NCBI GenBank assembly: GCA_017857815.1
Contig: JAFMCL010000014.1
Location: forward strand, 1-64,000
Length of the DNA stretch: 64,000 bases
Direction of reading: 5' to 3'
From: Flavobacteriaceae bacterium
GTDB taxonomy: Bacteria; Bacteroidota; Bacteroidia; Flavobacteriales; Flavobacteriaceae
Made by a program: the position numbers and the translations under genes. The notes beneath the pieces are model-generated. The model did not search any database and was not told the origin of the DNA. It saw only the letters and a list, made by a program, of their open reading frames with translations. Positions 56,591 to 63,337 of the stretch are shown here, piece by piece. Within the stretch, counting starts at the first letter, position 1; each line of letters opens with the position of its first letter.

Positions 56591-57514
56591 TTAAGCAAAA
56601 ACATCATTTTTTAAATATTTAGCTTGAAAGGACAAAACTGAATTATACAAATTTATTTTATCTGGCAGCGTTGTTAAATTAACATTTAGCTGCTGAGGTC
56701 CAAGAATCGCTAATTCAGTTGTATTGTTTTTTAATATTAAGTCATAAAAATTGAAAAGATATTTGTCTATAACATCCTTATTTGGTTCAACAGTCAGATG
56801 TGTTACAAAAACTAGATTTTCATTTACGCTCAAAATATTTTCAAGACTCTCCATGGGAAGCGATTGTCCTAAAAATATGGTTTTAAACCCATGTGTTTGG
56901 ATGTAATAATTTAGAAAAAGAATACTTAATTCGTGAACTTCATTTTCCGGCAGGAAAAGAACAAAAACCTTGTCGTTGTCTTTTGGAGCAAGATTTTTTT
57001 GAACTTTTTCAGTTTGAATATGAATTTTTTGTTTGATTAGATTCGTAACAAAATGCTCATGAGAAGGGCTAATAGCATTCGTTTGCCACAAAATCCCCAA
57101 TTCATTCATTAGGGGGAGAAACACATTAACATAAATAAAAGTGAAATCATTTTTGGTTAATATTTCATCAAATGTAGCGTCGAATAAAACGCTATCAAAA
57201 TTAATCATAGCAAGTTTTAGGGCATTAATAGAAACTTGTTCAGAGTTAGATTTTAAAGTAACTTCACGAACCAGTTCAGGTAACTCTGTGTTGCCTACCT
57301 GAGCAATTTTAGAAATCTTATAACCGTGTTTATAGAGTAAAGTGATGTTTAATAATTTCTGAAGACTCAATAGACTATAACGACGAATGTTAGTTTGAGT
57401 TCGCTCAGGGCTCAGTAAGTTGTACCTTTTTTCCCAAATCCTAAGGGTATGGGCCTTAATACCCGAAATATTTTCCAAATCTTTTATAGAAAAAGTGCTC
57501 TTAATTCTATTCAT
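56591..57514 (-). CDS. MerR-family regulator with B12-binding-like domain (CarH/LitR-like)
   Basis: This 307-aa regulator probably represses the downstream carotenoid genes. The N-terminal winged helix is MerR-like: FSIKDLENISGIKAHTLRIWEKRYNLL and TNIRRYSLLSLQKLLNI. The C-terminal half resembles the cobalamin-binding module of CarH. Trp143, Glu153 and His154 (LWQ...SHEHF) match CarH residues 131, 141 and 142, and His194 in NEVHELS aligns with the CarH cobalt ligand His177. CarH His132, the second ligand formed after photolysis, is Gln144 here. Light- or B12-responsiveness is inferred. Divergent from the tRNA operon region. Confidence 0.87.
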   Translation of the reverse strand: MNRIKSTFSIKDLENISGIKAHTLRIWEKRYNLLSPERTQTNIRRYSLLSLQKLLNITLLYKHGYKISKIAQVGNTELPELVREVTLKSNSEQVSINALKLAMINFDSVLFDATFDEILTKNDFTFIYVNVFLPLMNELGILWQTNAISPSHEHFVTNLIKQKIHIQTEKVQKNLAPKDNDKVFVLFLPENEVHELSILFLNYYIQTHGFKTIFLGQSLPMESLENILSVNENLVFVTHLTVEPNKDVIDKYLFNFYDLILKNNTTELAILGPQQLNVNLTTLPDKINLYNSVLSFQAKYLKNDVFA

Positions 57515-57589
57515 TCTGTTCTATATTTTGATTAAATAGTTAAACGAATTTAAAGAATATTTTTCAGTTAAGGAAAAAAAATAAGGAAG

Positions 57590-57673
57590 TGCGCACGAGA
57601 AGACTCGAACTTCCACGAGATTACTCCCACTAGCCCCTCAAGCTAGCGCGTCTACCAATTCCGCCACGTGCGC
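57590..57673 (-). tRNA. tRNA-Leu (anticodon GAG)
   Basis: On the minus strand an 84-nt type II tRNA: acceptor GCGCACG/CGTGCGC, D-arm GGCGGAATTGGTAGACGC, anticodon arm CTAGC-TTGAGGG-GCTAG (GAG), long variable arm, and T-arm with GTTCGAGTC. Last of a three-tRNA operon. Confidence 0.95.
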
Positions 57674-57679
57674 TTAACG

Positions 57680-57752
57680 TGACCTGGCTGGGGCTCGAAC
57701 CCAGGACCCTCTCCTTAAAAGGGAGATGCTCTACCAACTGAGCTACCAGGTC
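57680..57752 (-). tRNA. tRNA-Lys (anticodon TTT), copy 2
   Basis: Minus strand, 73 nt. Acceptor GACCTGG/CCAGGTC, anticodon arm CTCCC-TTTTAAG-GAG (TTT), T-arm CTGGG-TTCGAGC-CCCAG. It is nearly identical to the copy at 57761-57833 and lies 8 bases away from it. Confidence 0.95.
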
Positions 57753-57760
57753 TTAAACAG

Positions 57761-57833
57761 TGATCTGGCTGGGGCTCGAACCCAGGACCCTCTCCTTAAA
57801 AGGGAGATGCTCTACCAACTGAGCTACCAGATC
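57761..57833 (-). tRNA. tRNA-Lys (anticodon TTT), copy 1
   Basis: Minus strand, 73 nt, first gene of the operon. Acceptor GATCTGG/CCAGATC differs from the other copy by one base pair (C-G to T-A at the third position), a compensatory change that keeps the stem. The remainder appears the same. Confidence 0.95.
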
Positions 57834-57846
57834 TGTTTTAAGGCTG

Positions 57847-57876
57847 CAAATATAGTATCAAATATTTATTATTCAA
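57847..57876 (-). promoter_or_regulatory. Promoter of the tRNA-Lys-Lys-Leu operon
   Basis: Read on the minus strand: TTG, 19 bases, TATATTTG. The -7 element ends 13 bases before the first tRNA. It is the same architecture as the ssrA promoter. Confidence 0.72.
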
Positions 57877-57888
57877 GTGCAATTGTTA

Positions 57889-57896
57889 TAAATTTG
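57889..57896 (+). promoter_or_regulatory. Possible -7 promoter element of aroK
   Basis: TAAATTTG matches TAnnTTTG, 23 bases before the aroK start codon, divergent from the tRNA promoter. No -33 TTG at normal spacing. Confidence 0.4.
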
Positions 57897-57919
57897 AGCA
57901 AATATTATTGTAGAGCAAA

Positions 57920-58444
57920 ATGGGCAGTTTTCTTATTTTATTGGGGTACATGGGTTGTGGTAAATCTGAGCTTGGAAAAAAAATTTCAATTTCGAGATCC
58001 ATTTCATTCATAGATTTAGATCATTTTATTGAGGAAAAGGAAAAAAGCAGCATTTCTTCGATTTTTAGAAAACATGGCGAATTGTATTTCAGAAAGAAAG
58101 AACGCTTCTATTTAGAAATGCTTTTTGAGTCTGACAATGATGCTGTGATATCACTAGGAGGGGGGACCCCTTGCTATTTTGACAATATGGATTTTATCAA
58201 TTCCTTTGAAAAAAAAACTACAGTTTACCTTAAAACCTCTCCCAAAGAGCTTTCAAGGAGGTTGTTTGACCAACGGAGTCAACGACCGATGATTTCCCAC
58301 ATTGAAACCTCAGATGCGCTTCTTGAGTTTATTTCAAAGCATTTATTTGAAAGAACATTCTATTATCTTAAGTCAGACAAGCAGTTAGTCACCGACGGTA
58401 AGACAACAGATCAGTTGGTAGAAGAGTTAAATGGTTTAACTTAG
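57920..58444 (+). CDS. aroK: Shikimate kinase
   Basis: AroK phosphorylates shikimate with ATP in aromatic amino acid synthesis. The 174-aa P-loop kinase has Walker A ILLGYMGCGKSELGKKIS, the shikimate Asp in SFIDLDHFIEEKE, FRKHGELYFRKKERFYL (Arg), ISLGGGTPCYF (Gly-rich), and the lid Arg in RSQRPMIS. The stop lies inside the end of the opposing phosphoribosyltransferase gene (9-base overlap). Confidence 0.95.
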   Translation: MGSFLILLGYMGCGKSELGKKISISRSISFIDLDHFIEEKEKSSISSIFRKHGELYFRKKERFYLEMLFESDNDAVISLGGGTPCYFDNMDFINSFEKKTTVYLKTSPKELSRRLFDQRSQRPMISHIETSDALLEFISKHLFERTFYYLKSDKQLVTDGKTTDQLVEELNGLT

Positions 58445-58912
58445 GTAAACCCCTTCGTCGTCTCCAAAGCGTACGTCAATTCGTTCTTTTATGGAAGTGG
58501 AAAGAGACATTCCTTTAAAATCTCCTTTAATAGGAAAACTTTTATGGTTTCTGTTTACTAAAACAGCTGTCTGCAAGTATTTTAGCTCTATTGACAAGAA
58601 ATGTCTTACTGCATAGATTAGCGTACTTCCAGTATTTAATACATCATCAACAATTACGACAGATTTTCCTTTACAAAACACTAGACCTTTGGACATTGAA
58701 ACTTCATTTCTAGGATTTTTTTTATCAACTTTAATTTCAATCAGTTCAACATTTAAAGATCCAATGTGATTAAGTTCCATTATAATTCTGTTGGCAAGAG
58801 TCAATCCGTTTTGAGCTATGCCAGCAACGATCAATTCTTTTTCATCGATGTTGTTTTCATAGATTTGGTAGGCAATTCTTTTAATTGTCCTTTGGATGTC
58901 CTCCTTATCCAT
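58436..58912 (-). CDS. Phosphoribosyltransferase-family protein
   Basis: This 158-aa type I PRTase fold protein, from MDKEDIQRTIKRIAYQIYENN, has LIVAGIAQNGLTLANRI and the PRPP-binding motif VVIVDDVLNTGSTLIYAVRHFL. It is close to PyrR-like uracil phosphoribosyltransferases and ends in a PyrR-like VNRNHKSFPIKGDFKGMSLSTS...VRFGDDEGVYL, yet RNA-binding regulation is not shown. An in-frame start 9 codons upstream exists. Placed with hslR on the minus strand and overlapping aroK. Confidence 0.85.
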   Translation of the reverse strand: MDKEDIQRTIKRIAYQIYENNIDEKELIVAGIAQNGLTLANRIIMELNHIGSLNVELIEIKVDKKNPRNEVSMSKGLVFCKGKSVVIVDDVLNTGSTLIYAVRHFLSIELKYLQTAVLVNRNHKSFPIKGDFKGMSLSTSIKERIDVRFGDDEGVYLS

Positions 58913-58963
58913 GATTATGTTTTCTTTGACTTTCCTCATCCTTCTTGTTTGTGTAGTTATTTT

Positions 58964-59335
58964 TCAGGTGTCTTCTTCTCGATATTCATCAATTTCCCTT
59001 CTGTCTTTCTTTGTAGGTCTTCCAGTGCCTCGGTCGCGTTCGAGTACCTTAGCGTTAGCTTGCATTTCAGCAATTTCAAAAGCATCTTTTGGGGTTCTGT
59101 CTTCCCGGTATAAATTAAGAAGTTTAGCCCCAACACGACTTTTAGGAGTATCAAGGGCGGTCAATTCATGCCAAATTTGATTTTTACGCACCTTGATTTT
59201 ATCCCCTACAAAAATGTCGCGGGAAGGTTTAACTATTTTGTCTTCAATCCTAACATGCCCTTTTTTACAGGCTTCGCTGGCTTTACTTCTGGATTTAAAA
59301 TACCGCAAACACCATAAATATTGATCAACCCTCAT
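58964..59335 (-). CDS. S4-domain RNA-binding protein (Hsp15-like)
   Basis: This 123-aa protein is like Hsp15 (HslR), which binds stalled 50S subunits carrying peptidyl-tRNA. It has the S4 domain MRVDQYLWCLRYFKSRSKASEACKKGHVRIEDKIVKPSRDIFVGDKIKV and a basic C-terminal tail (RDRGTGRPTKKDRREIDEYREEDT) typical of the family. 51 bases separate it from the PRTase gene on the same strand. Confidence 0.88.
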   Translation of the reverse strand: MRVDQYLWCLRYFKSRSKASEACKKGHVRIEDKIVKPSRDIFVGDKIKVRKNQIWHELTALDTPKSRVGAKLLNLYREDRTPKDAFEIAEMQANAKVLERDRGTGRPTKKDRREIDEYREEDT

Positions 59336-59345
59336 GTTTTAAAAC

Positions 59346-59408
59346 TTCGTTAAACTAAGTAACAAAAATAAAGTAAAATTGTATCTTGCGCTCCAATATT
59401 TTAACGAA
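59346..59408. repeat. 9-bp inverted repeat spanning the divergent promoter gap
   Basis: TTCGTTAAA (59346-59354) and TTTAACGAA (59400-59408) are exact inverted copies. They lie at the two ends of the 72-bp gap between the divergent S4 and FKBP lipoprotein genes, the right arm touching the FKBP start codon. They might be a regulator site or form a stem. Confidence 0.4.
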
Positions 59409-60301
59409 TGATTCTCAAAAAATACTTTTTTATAATCGGCTCTATTTTTGTTTTGTTTTCTTCTTGTAAAGATGACGAAGATACCCAAGAAAGTGTTATC
59501 CCTTTGGAAACTCAAACTCCCATTGATGATGAAGCTTTGGTAGCCTACCTTAAATCACACTTTTATAACTACGAAGATTTTGAAGACGCTCCTGAGGATG
59601 ATTATGACGTTGAGATTAAATTAGATTCATTAATTGGAGATAATTCCTCCAAGACCTCTCTTTGGGAACAAGTTGAAACCAAGACAATTGATTTGGAAAA
59701 GCAAGACGGCAATGTGGTTGTTACTAAATTATATATTTTAAAAATTAGAGAAGGTGTAAAAGATAAACCTTCCATTGTTGACTCTACTTTTGTTAGTTAT
59801 CAGGGAACCTTATTGAATGGAACAGTTTTCGATGGTCGAAGTAATCCAGTTTGGTTTGATTTGTCAAATGTAATAAGAGGATTCAGAGAGGCGATTCCTC
59901 TATTTTCAGGCGGTAGTTATTCTATTCAAGAAGATGGAACTTATAGCTTTAAGGATTATGGCCAGGGCATCATCTTTCTTCCTTCTTCTTTAGGTTATTA
60001 CTCTAGTAGTCAGAACTTAATACCGAGTTATTCTCCGCTGGTTTTTACAATATCATTGTACACCAGCAACCCTGCTGATCATGACTCGGATGGCATTTTG
60101 TCTATTGACGAGGATGTTGATGGTGATGGGAATCCATTGAACGACGATTCTGACGCTGACAATACTCCTAATATGTATGATGACGATGATGATGGCGATG
60201 GTGTAAAAACAATAGATGAATACGATTTAAACAAAGATGGCATACCAGACGATTCAGATAGTGATGGAATTCCCAATCATTTGGACGGAGACAGTGCTTA
60301 A
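59408..60301 (+). CDS. FKBP-type peptidyl-prolyl isomerase lipoprotein with Ca-binding-type repeats
   Basis: This 297-aa lipoprotein (lipobox FSSC) carries an FKBP-like domain in the middle: DSTFVSYQGTLLNGTVFDGRSNPVWFDLSNVIRGFREAIPLF, with the expected YxG, FD and VI-xGF-x-A positions, then YGQGIIFLPSSLGYYS. The C-terminal 75 residues are Asp-rich repeats of the thrombospondin type 3 pattern (DHDSDGILSIDEDVDGDGNPLNDDSDADNTPN, DDDGDGVKTIDEYDLNKDGIPDDSDSDGIPN). They probably bind calcium outside the membrane. It may fold surface or gliding-related proteins. Confidence 0.86.
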   Translation: MILKKYFFIIGSIFVLFSSCKDDEDTQESVIPLETQTPIDDEALVAYLKSHFYNYEDFEDAPEDDYDVEIKLDSLIGDNSSKTSLWEQVETKTIDLEKQDGNVVVTKLYILKIREGVKDKPSIVDSTFVSYQGTLLNGTVFDGRSNPVWFDLSNVIRGFREAIPLFSGGSYSIQEDGTYSFKDYGQGIIFLPSSLGYYSSSQNLIPSYSPLVFTISLYTSNPADHDSDGILSIDEDVDGDGNPLNDDSDADNTPNMYDDDDDGDGVKTIDEYDLNKDGIPDDSDSDGIPNHLDGDSA

Positions 60302-60389
60302 AACAATATTAATTAAACCTTAAAATCAATTAGTTATTTTGAGATTTAAACCTCTCGTTATTGATCAAATAATGTAATTCCTAAATTTT

Positions 60390-60968
60390 TTATTTCAACT
60401 TATAGGAAACTCCAACCAGAAATTGATTGGGTCTTGAATCTACGTTCCCACTTATATCAACACCATTCCGGGTTAAAATAGATGTTTGAATTGGAGAAAG
60501 ACCTCTTTCATAGCGTAAGTCGATTCCTACAGGGCCTATGTTAAGTCTTGTTCCCAAATGCAATCCGAAAGTGGTTTTATCTTTAATCGCGCTAAATGAA
60601 TAATCACTGCTTTTTTGAGAAAGTGAGTAATAGGCTGTAGGTCCAACAAAAAAGCTTAAGGGTCCAAATAATTTTAATCCAAACGAAACAGGTAATTCAA
60701 TTCTGTTTGTTGAAATTTCACTCCCTTCTAGTTGGGTTTTGACGTTTGTAAACTGAAGTTCAGGGCGGAGATACCCTATAAAGAAGTCAAATTCCGAATA
60801 AACTCCAAGATGAAAACCAGATTTCCTTTCAGGGTCTTTGGTCTCAAGCGTCAACTGAGCTTCACTAGCCGAGTCAAAATTTAATCCTCCTTTAATTCCA
60901 AAATCAATTTGGGAGAAAGAAAAATTAGAGATTAAAAAAACAAGCACAAAAAGGGACAAATATTTCAT
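60390..60968 (-). CDS. Porin-like outer-membrane beta-barrel (OmpW/PorT-type)
   Basis: This 192-aa protein, from MKYLSLFVLVF, has a signal peptide (SNFSFSQID) and an eight-strand-like barrel beginning IDFGIKGGLNFDS and passing through GFHLGVYSEFDFFIGYLRPELQF, PVSFGLKLFGPLSFFVGPTAYYSL, TFGLHLGTRLNIGPVGIDLRYERGL and ending NQFLVGVSYKLK. This matches the small porin/outer-membrane-beta-barrel family of Bacteroidota. The frame extends 33 codons upstream without a better start. Function unknown. Confidence 0.8.
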   Translation of the reverse strand: MKYLSLFVLVFLISNFSFSQIDFGIKGGLNFDSASEAQLTLETKDPERKSGFHLGVYSEFDFFIGYLRPELQFTNVKTQLEGSEISTNRIELPVSFGLKLFGPLSFFVGPTAYYSLSQKSSDYSFSAIKDKTTFGLHLGTRLNIGPVGIDLRYERGLSPIQTSILTRNGVDISGNVDSRPNQFLVGVSYKLK

Positions 60969-61107
60969 AAAGCTATGATTAAGATTATATATTAAAGATA
61001 GTCTTCTACGGCTAAGATTCAAAGTTTCAGAATTCGTTTTGTAGGACGAAATACAATTAATTATCAATTTTAGTTTAATGGAAATGGTATCGGACTTACT
61101 AGAACCT

Positions 61108-61115
61108 TATATTTG
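61108..61115 (+). promoter_or_regulatory. Possible -7 promoter element of tgt
   Basis: TATATTTG matches TAnnTTTG, 15 bases before the tgt start codon. A -33 TTG at normal spacing is not seen. Confidence 0.4.
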
Positions 61116-61130
61116 CATGCATTTTACATT

Positions 61131-62261
61131 ATGGAATTTAAATTACTTCAAACCGATTCTTCTTCTTCTGCCCGAGCAGCTACGCTCACTACTGATCACG
61201 GCACAATCGAAACACCAATTTTCATGCCTGTAGGTACTGCTGCGACCGTGAAAGGAGTGCATCAGCGAGAGTTGGAAAATGATATTAAACCAGACATCAT
61301 ATTAGGAAATACTTATCATTTATATTTACGCCCAGGTACAGAAATCATCGAAAAGGCCGGAGGTTTACACAAATTCATGAATTGGCAGGGACCAATTCTT
61401 ACTGATTCTGGTGGATACCAAGTTTATTCTCTTTCCGCCAACAGAAAAATAAAAGAAGAAGGGGTTAAGTTCAAGTCTCATATTGATGGTTCTTATCATG
61501 TGTTTACTCCTGAAAACGCAATTGAAATTCAACGAAAGATTGGAGCAGATATCATCATGGCATTTGACGAATGTACTCCATATCCTTGTGAATACGATTA
61601 TGCCAAAAAATCAATGCACAGGACTCACCGGTGGTTAGATCGATGCATAGAACAAGACAAAAAATCACCTTTCGAATATGGTTATGAGCAAACTCTTTTT
61701 CCCATTATACAAGGAAGCGTTTATAAAGATTTACGGAAAATATCGGCAGACTATATAGCGTCTAAAGATCTTCCTGCCAACGCAATAGGAGGGCTATCGG
61801 TAGGAGAGCCCGCAGAAGAAATGTATGCAATGACAGAAGTGGTTTGTGAACGACTTCCAGAAGATAAACCTCGCTATTTGATGGGGGTAGGAACACCGAT
61901 AAATATTTTGGAAAACATTGCGCTAGGGATCGATATGTTTGATTGTGTGATGCCGACTCGAAATGCTAGAAATGGTATGTTGTTTACTGCCCATGGTACA
62001 ATAAACATAAAAAATAAAAAATGGGAAGATGATTTTTCTGTTATAGATGAGGCCAATTACTGCTATGTAGATATAGATTATTCCAAAGCCTATTTGAAAC
62101 ACTTATTTTCAGTTAATGAAATGTTGGGAAAACAAATTGCAACGATTCATAATTTAAGTTTTTATTTGTGGTTGGTGAGAGAAGCTAGAAAACATATCTT
62201 AGCTGGTGATTTCACACAATGGAAAAATAAAATGGTCAAACAAATGTCCAACCGTTTGTAA
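61131..62261 (+). CDS. tgt: tRNA-guanine transglycosylase
   Basis: Tgt exchanges guanine 34 for the queuosine precursor preQ1 in GUN anticodons. The 376-aa protein, from MEFKLLQTDS, has ILTDSGGYQVYSL (substrate Asp), FDECTPYPCEYDYAKKSM, AIGGLSVGEPAEEM (Gly-rich) and the nucleophile Asp in FDCVMPTRNARNGM. The zinc tetrad differs from the CxCxxC...H pattern: Asn309, Cys311, Asp314, His340, keeping the spacing. An ATG six codons upstream is in frame but the chosen one fits the family start. lptG/F starts 2 bases after its stop. Confidence 0.95.
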   Translation: MEFKLLQTDSSSSARAATLTTDHGTIETPIFMPVGTAATVKGVHQRELENDIKPDIILGNTYHLYLRPGTEIIEKAGGLHKFMNWQGPILTDSGGYQVYSLSANRKIKEEGVKFKSHIDGSYHVFTPENAIEIQRKIGADIIMAFDECTPYPCEYDYAKKSMHRTHRWLDRCIEQDKKSPFEYGYEQTLFPIIQGSVYKDLRKISADYIASKDLPANAIGGLSVGEPAEEMYAMTEVVCERLPEDKPRYLMGVGTPINILENIALGIDMFDCVMPTRNARNGMLFTAHGTINIKNKKWEDDFSVIDEANYCYVDIDYSKAYLKHLFSVNEMLGKQIATIHNLSFYLWLVREARKHILAGDFTQWKNKMVKQMSNRL

Positions 62262-62263
62262 GC

Positions 62264-63337
62264 ATGAAAATATTAGACCTATATATCATCAAGCGTTACC
62301 TTATCACCTTTTTGGTCATGTTGTTGATGTTTGTCCCTATTGGTGTGATGGTTGACATGGCTGAGAAAATTGATAAGTTTAAGGAAAATGAAGTTCCCAC
62401 AACTGCAATTTTTGAATACTATTATGACTTCACTTGGTTTTTTGGAAACCTATTGTTTCCAATTTTTTTGTTTTTATCAGTAATTTGGTTTACTTCAAAG
62501 TTGGCAAACGATACTGAGGTTATTGCCATACTTAGCTCTGGAATCTCTTTCTTTCGTTTTTTAAGACCTTATTTGATTTCCGCGAGCGTGGTGGCTTTGT
62601 TTTCTTTTTTCGCAGGGATGTTTGTCGTCCCAAAATCCAACTTACGATTCAATGAGTTTTTAACCAAATATATCAGTAAGACGAGTGTTAGGCAAACAAG
62701 AAACCTTTATAAACAGATCAACGAGAATGAGTTTATTTTCGTTAGTAATTATGACCCTGTTCGCCAAAGTGCAAACAACTTTTCTTTAGAACATTTTGAA
62801 GGCAATAAATTGAAGTTTAAGATACAATCCGGAACCATTCGCTGGATTGATAAGGACACTCTTTTTAGGCTTTCGTCTTATACCAAAAGAACTTTTGATA
62901 AGGACCAGGAGATTTACACTAAAATGAGTCGAAAAGACACGGTTTTCGATTTCGAAATAGATGATCTCTCCCCGGTTTCCTATAAAGCTGAAACCTTAAC
63001 TTTTAGTGACTTAAATCGATTTATTGAAACAGAACAGGAAGGAGGTTCGGTTTTAATAAACAATCACTTACTGGTTAGATACAAACGATGGACATTACCT
63101 CTTTCTGCTTTTATTCTAACGATCATAGCAGTAGCAGTCTCATCATTTAAACGTAGAGGAGGGATGGGGGTAAACCTTGCCTTTGGAATCACCTTAGGTT
63201 TTCTGTTTATTTTCTTTGATAAAATTTTTGGGGTTTTAGTAAATAAATCAAATTTCTCACCTTTTATGGCCGCTTGGCTTCCACTAGTCCTTTTTGGAAT
63301 TCTTGCATTTTTCTTATTGCGACATGCGAAACGATAA
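62264..63337 (+). CDS. YjgP/YjgQ-family LPS export permease (LptF/LptG)
   Basis: This inner-membrane permease of the LptB2FG machine extracts LPS for transport. The 357-aa protein has the family architecture: three N-terminal helices (KRYLITFLVMLLMFVPIGVMVDMAEKID first), a periplasmic beta-jellyroll in the middle (about residues 130-270), and three C-terminal helices including ALFI-like LSAFILTIIAVAVSSFKRRGGMGVNLAFGITLGFLFIFF. It begins 2 bases after tgt and its stop overlaps the EamA start by 14 bases. LptF or LptG cannot be distinguished here. Confidence 0.9.
   Translation: MKILDLYIIKRYLITFLVMLLMFVPIGVMVDMAEKIDKFKENEVPTTAIFEYYYDFTWFFGNLLFPIFLFLSVIWFTSKLANDTEVIAILSSGISFFRFLRPYLISASVVALFSFFAGMFVVPKSNLRFNEFLTKYISKTSVRQTRNLYKQINENEFIFVSNYDPVRQSANNFSLEHFEGNKLKFKIQSGTIRWIDKDTLFRLSSYTKRTFDKDQEIYTKMSRKDTVFDFEIDDLSPVSYKAETLTFSDLNRFIETEQEGGSVLINNHLLVRYKRWTLPLSAFILTIIAVAVSSFKRRGGMGVNLAFGITLGFLFIFFDKIFGVLVNKSNFSPFMAAWLPLVLFGILAFFLLRHAKR

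Noticed and set aside
58436-58912. PyrR attenuation regulator
   Set aside because: The PRPP motif is clear, but no pyr genes or attenuator hairpins are nearby, so I keep the general phosphoribosyltransferase call.
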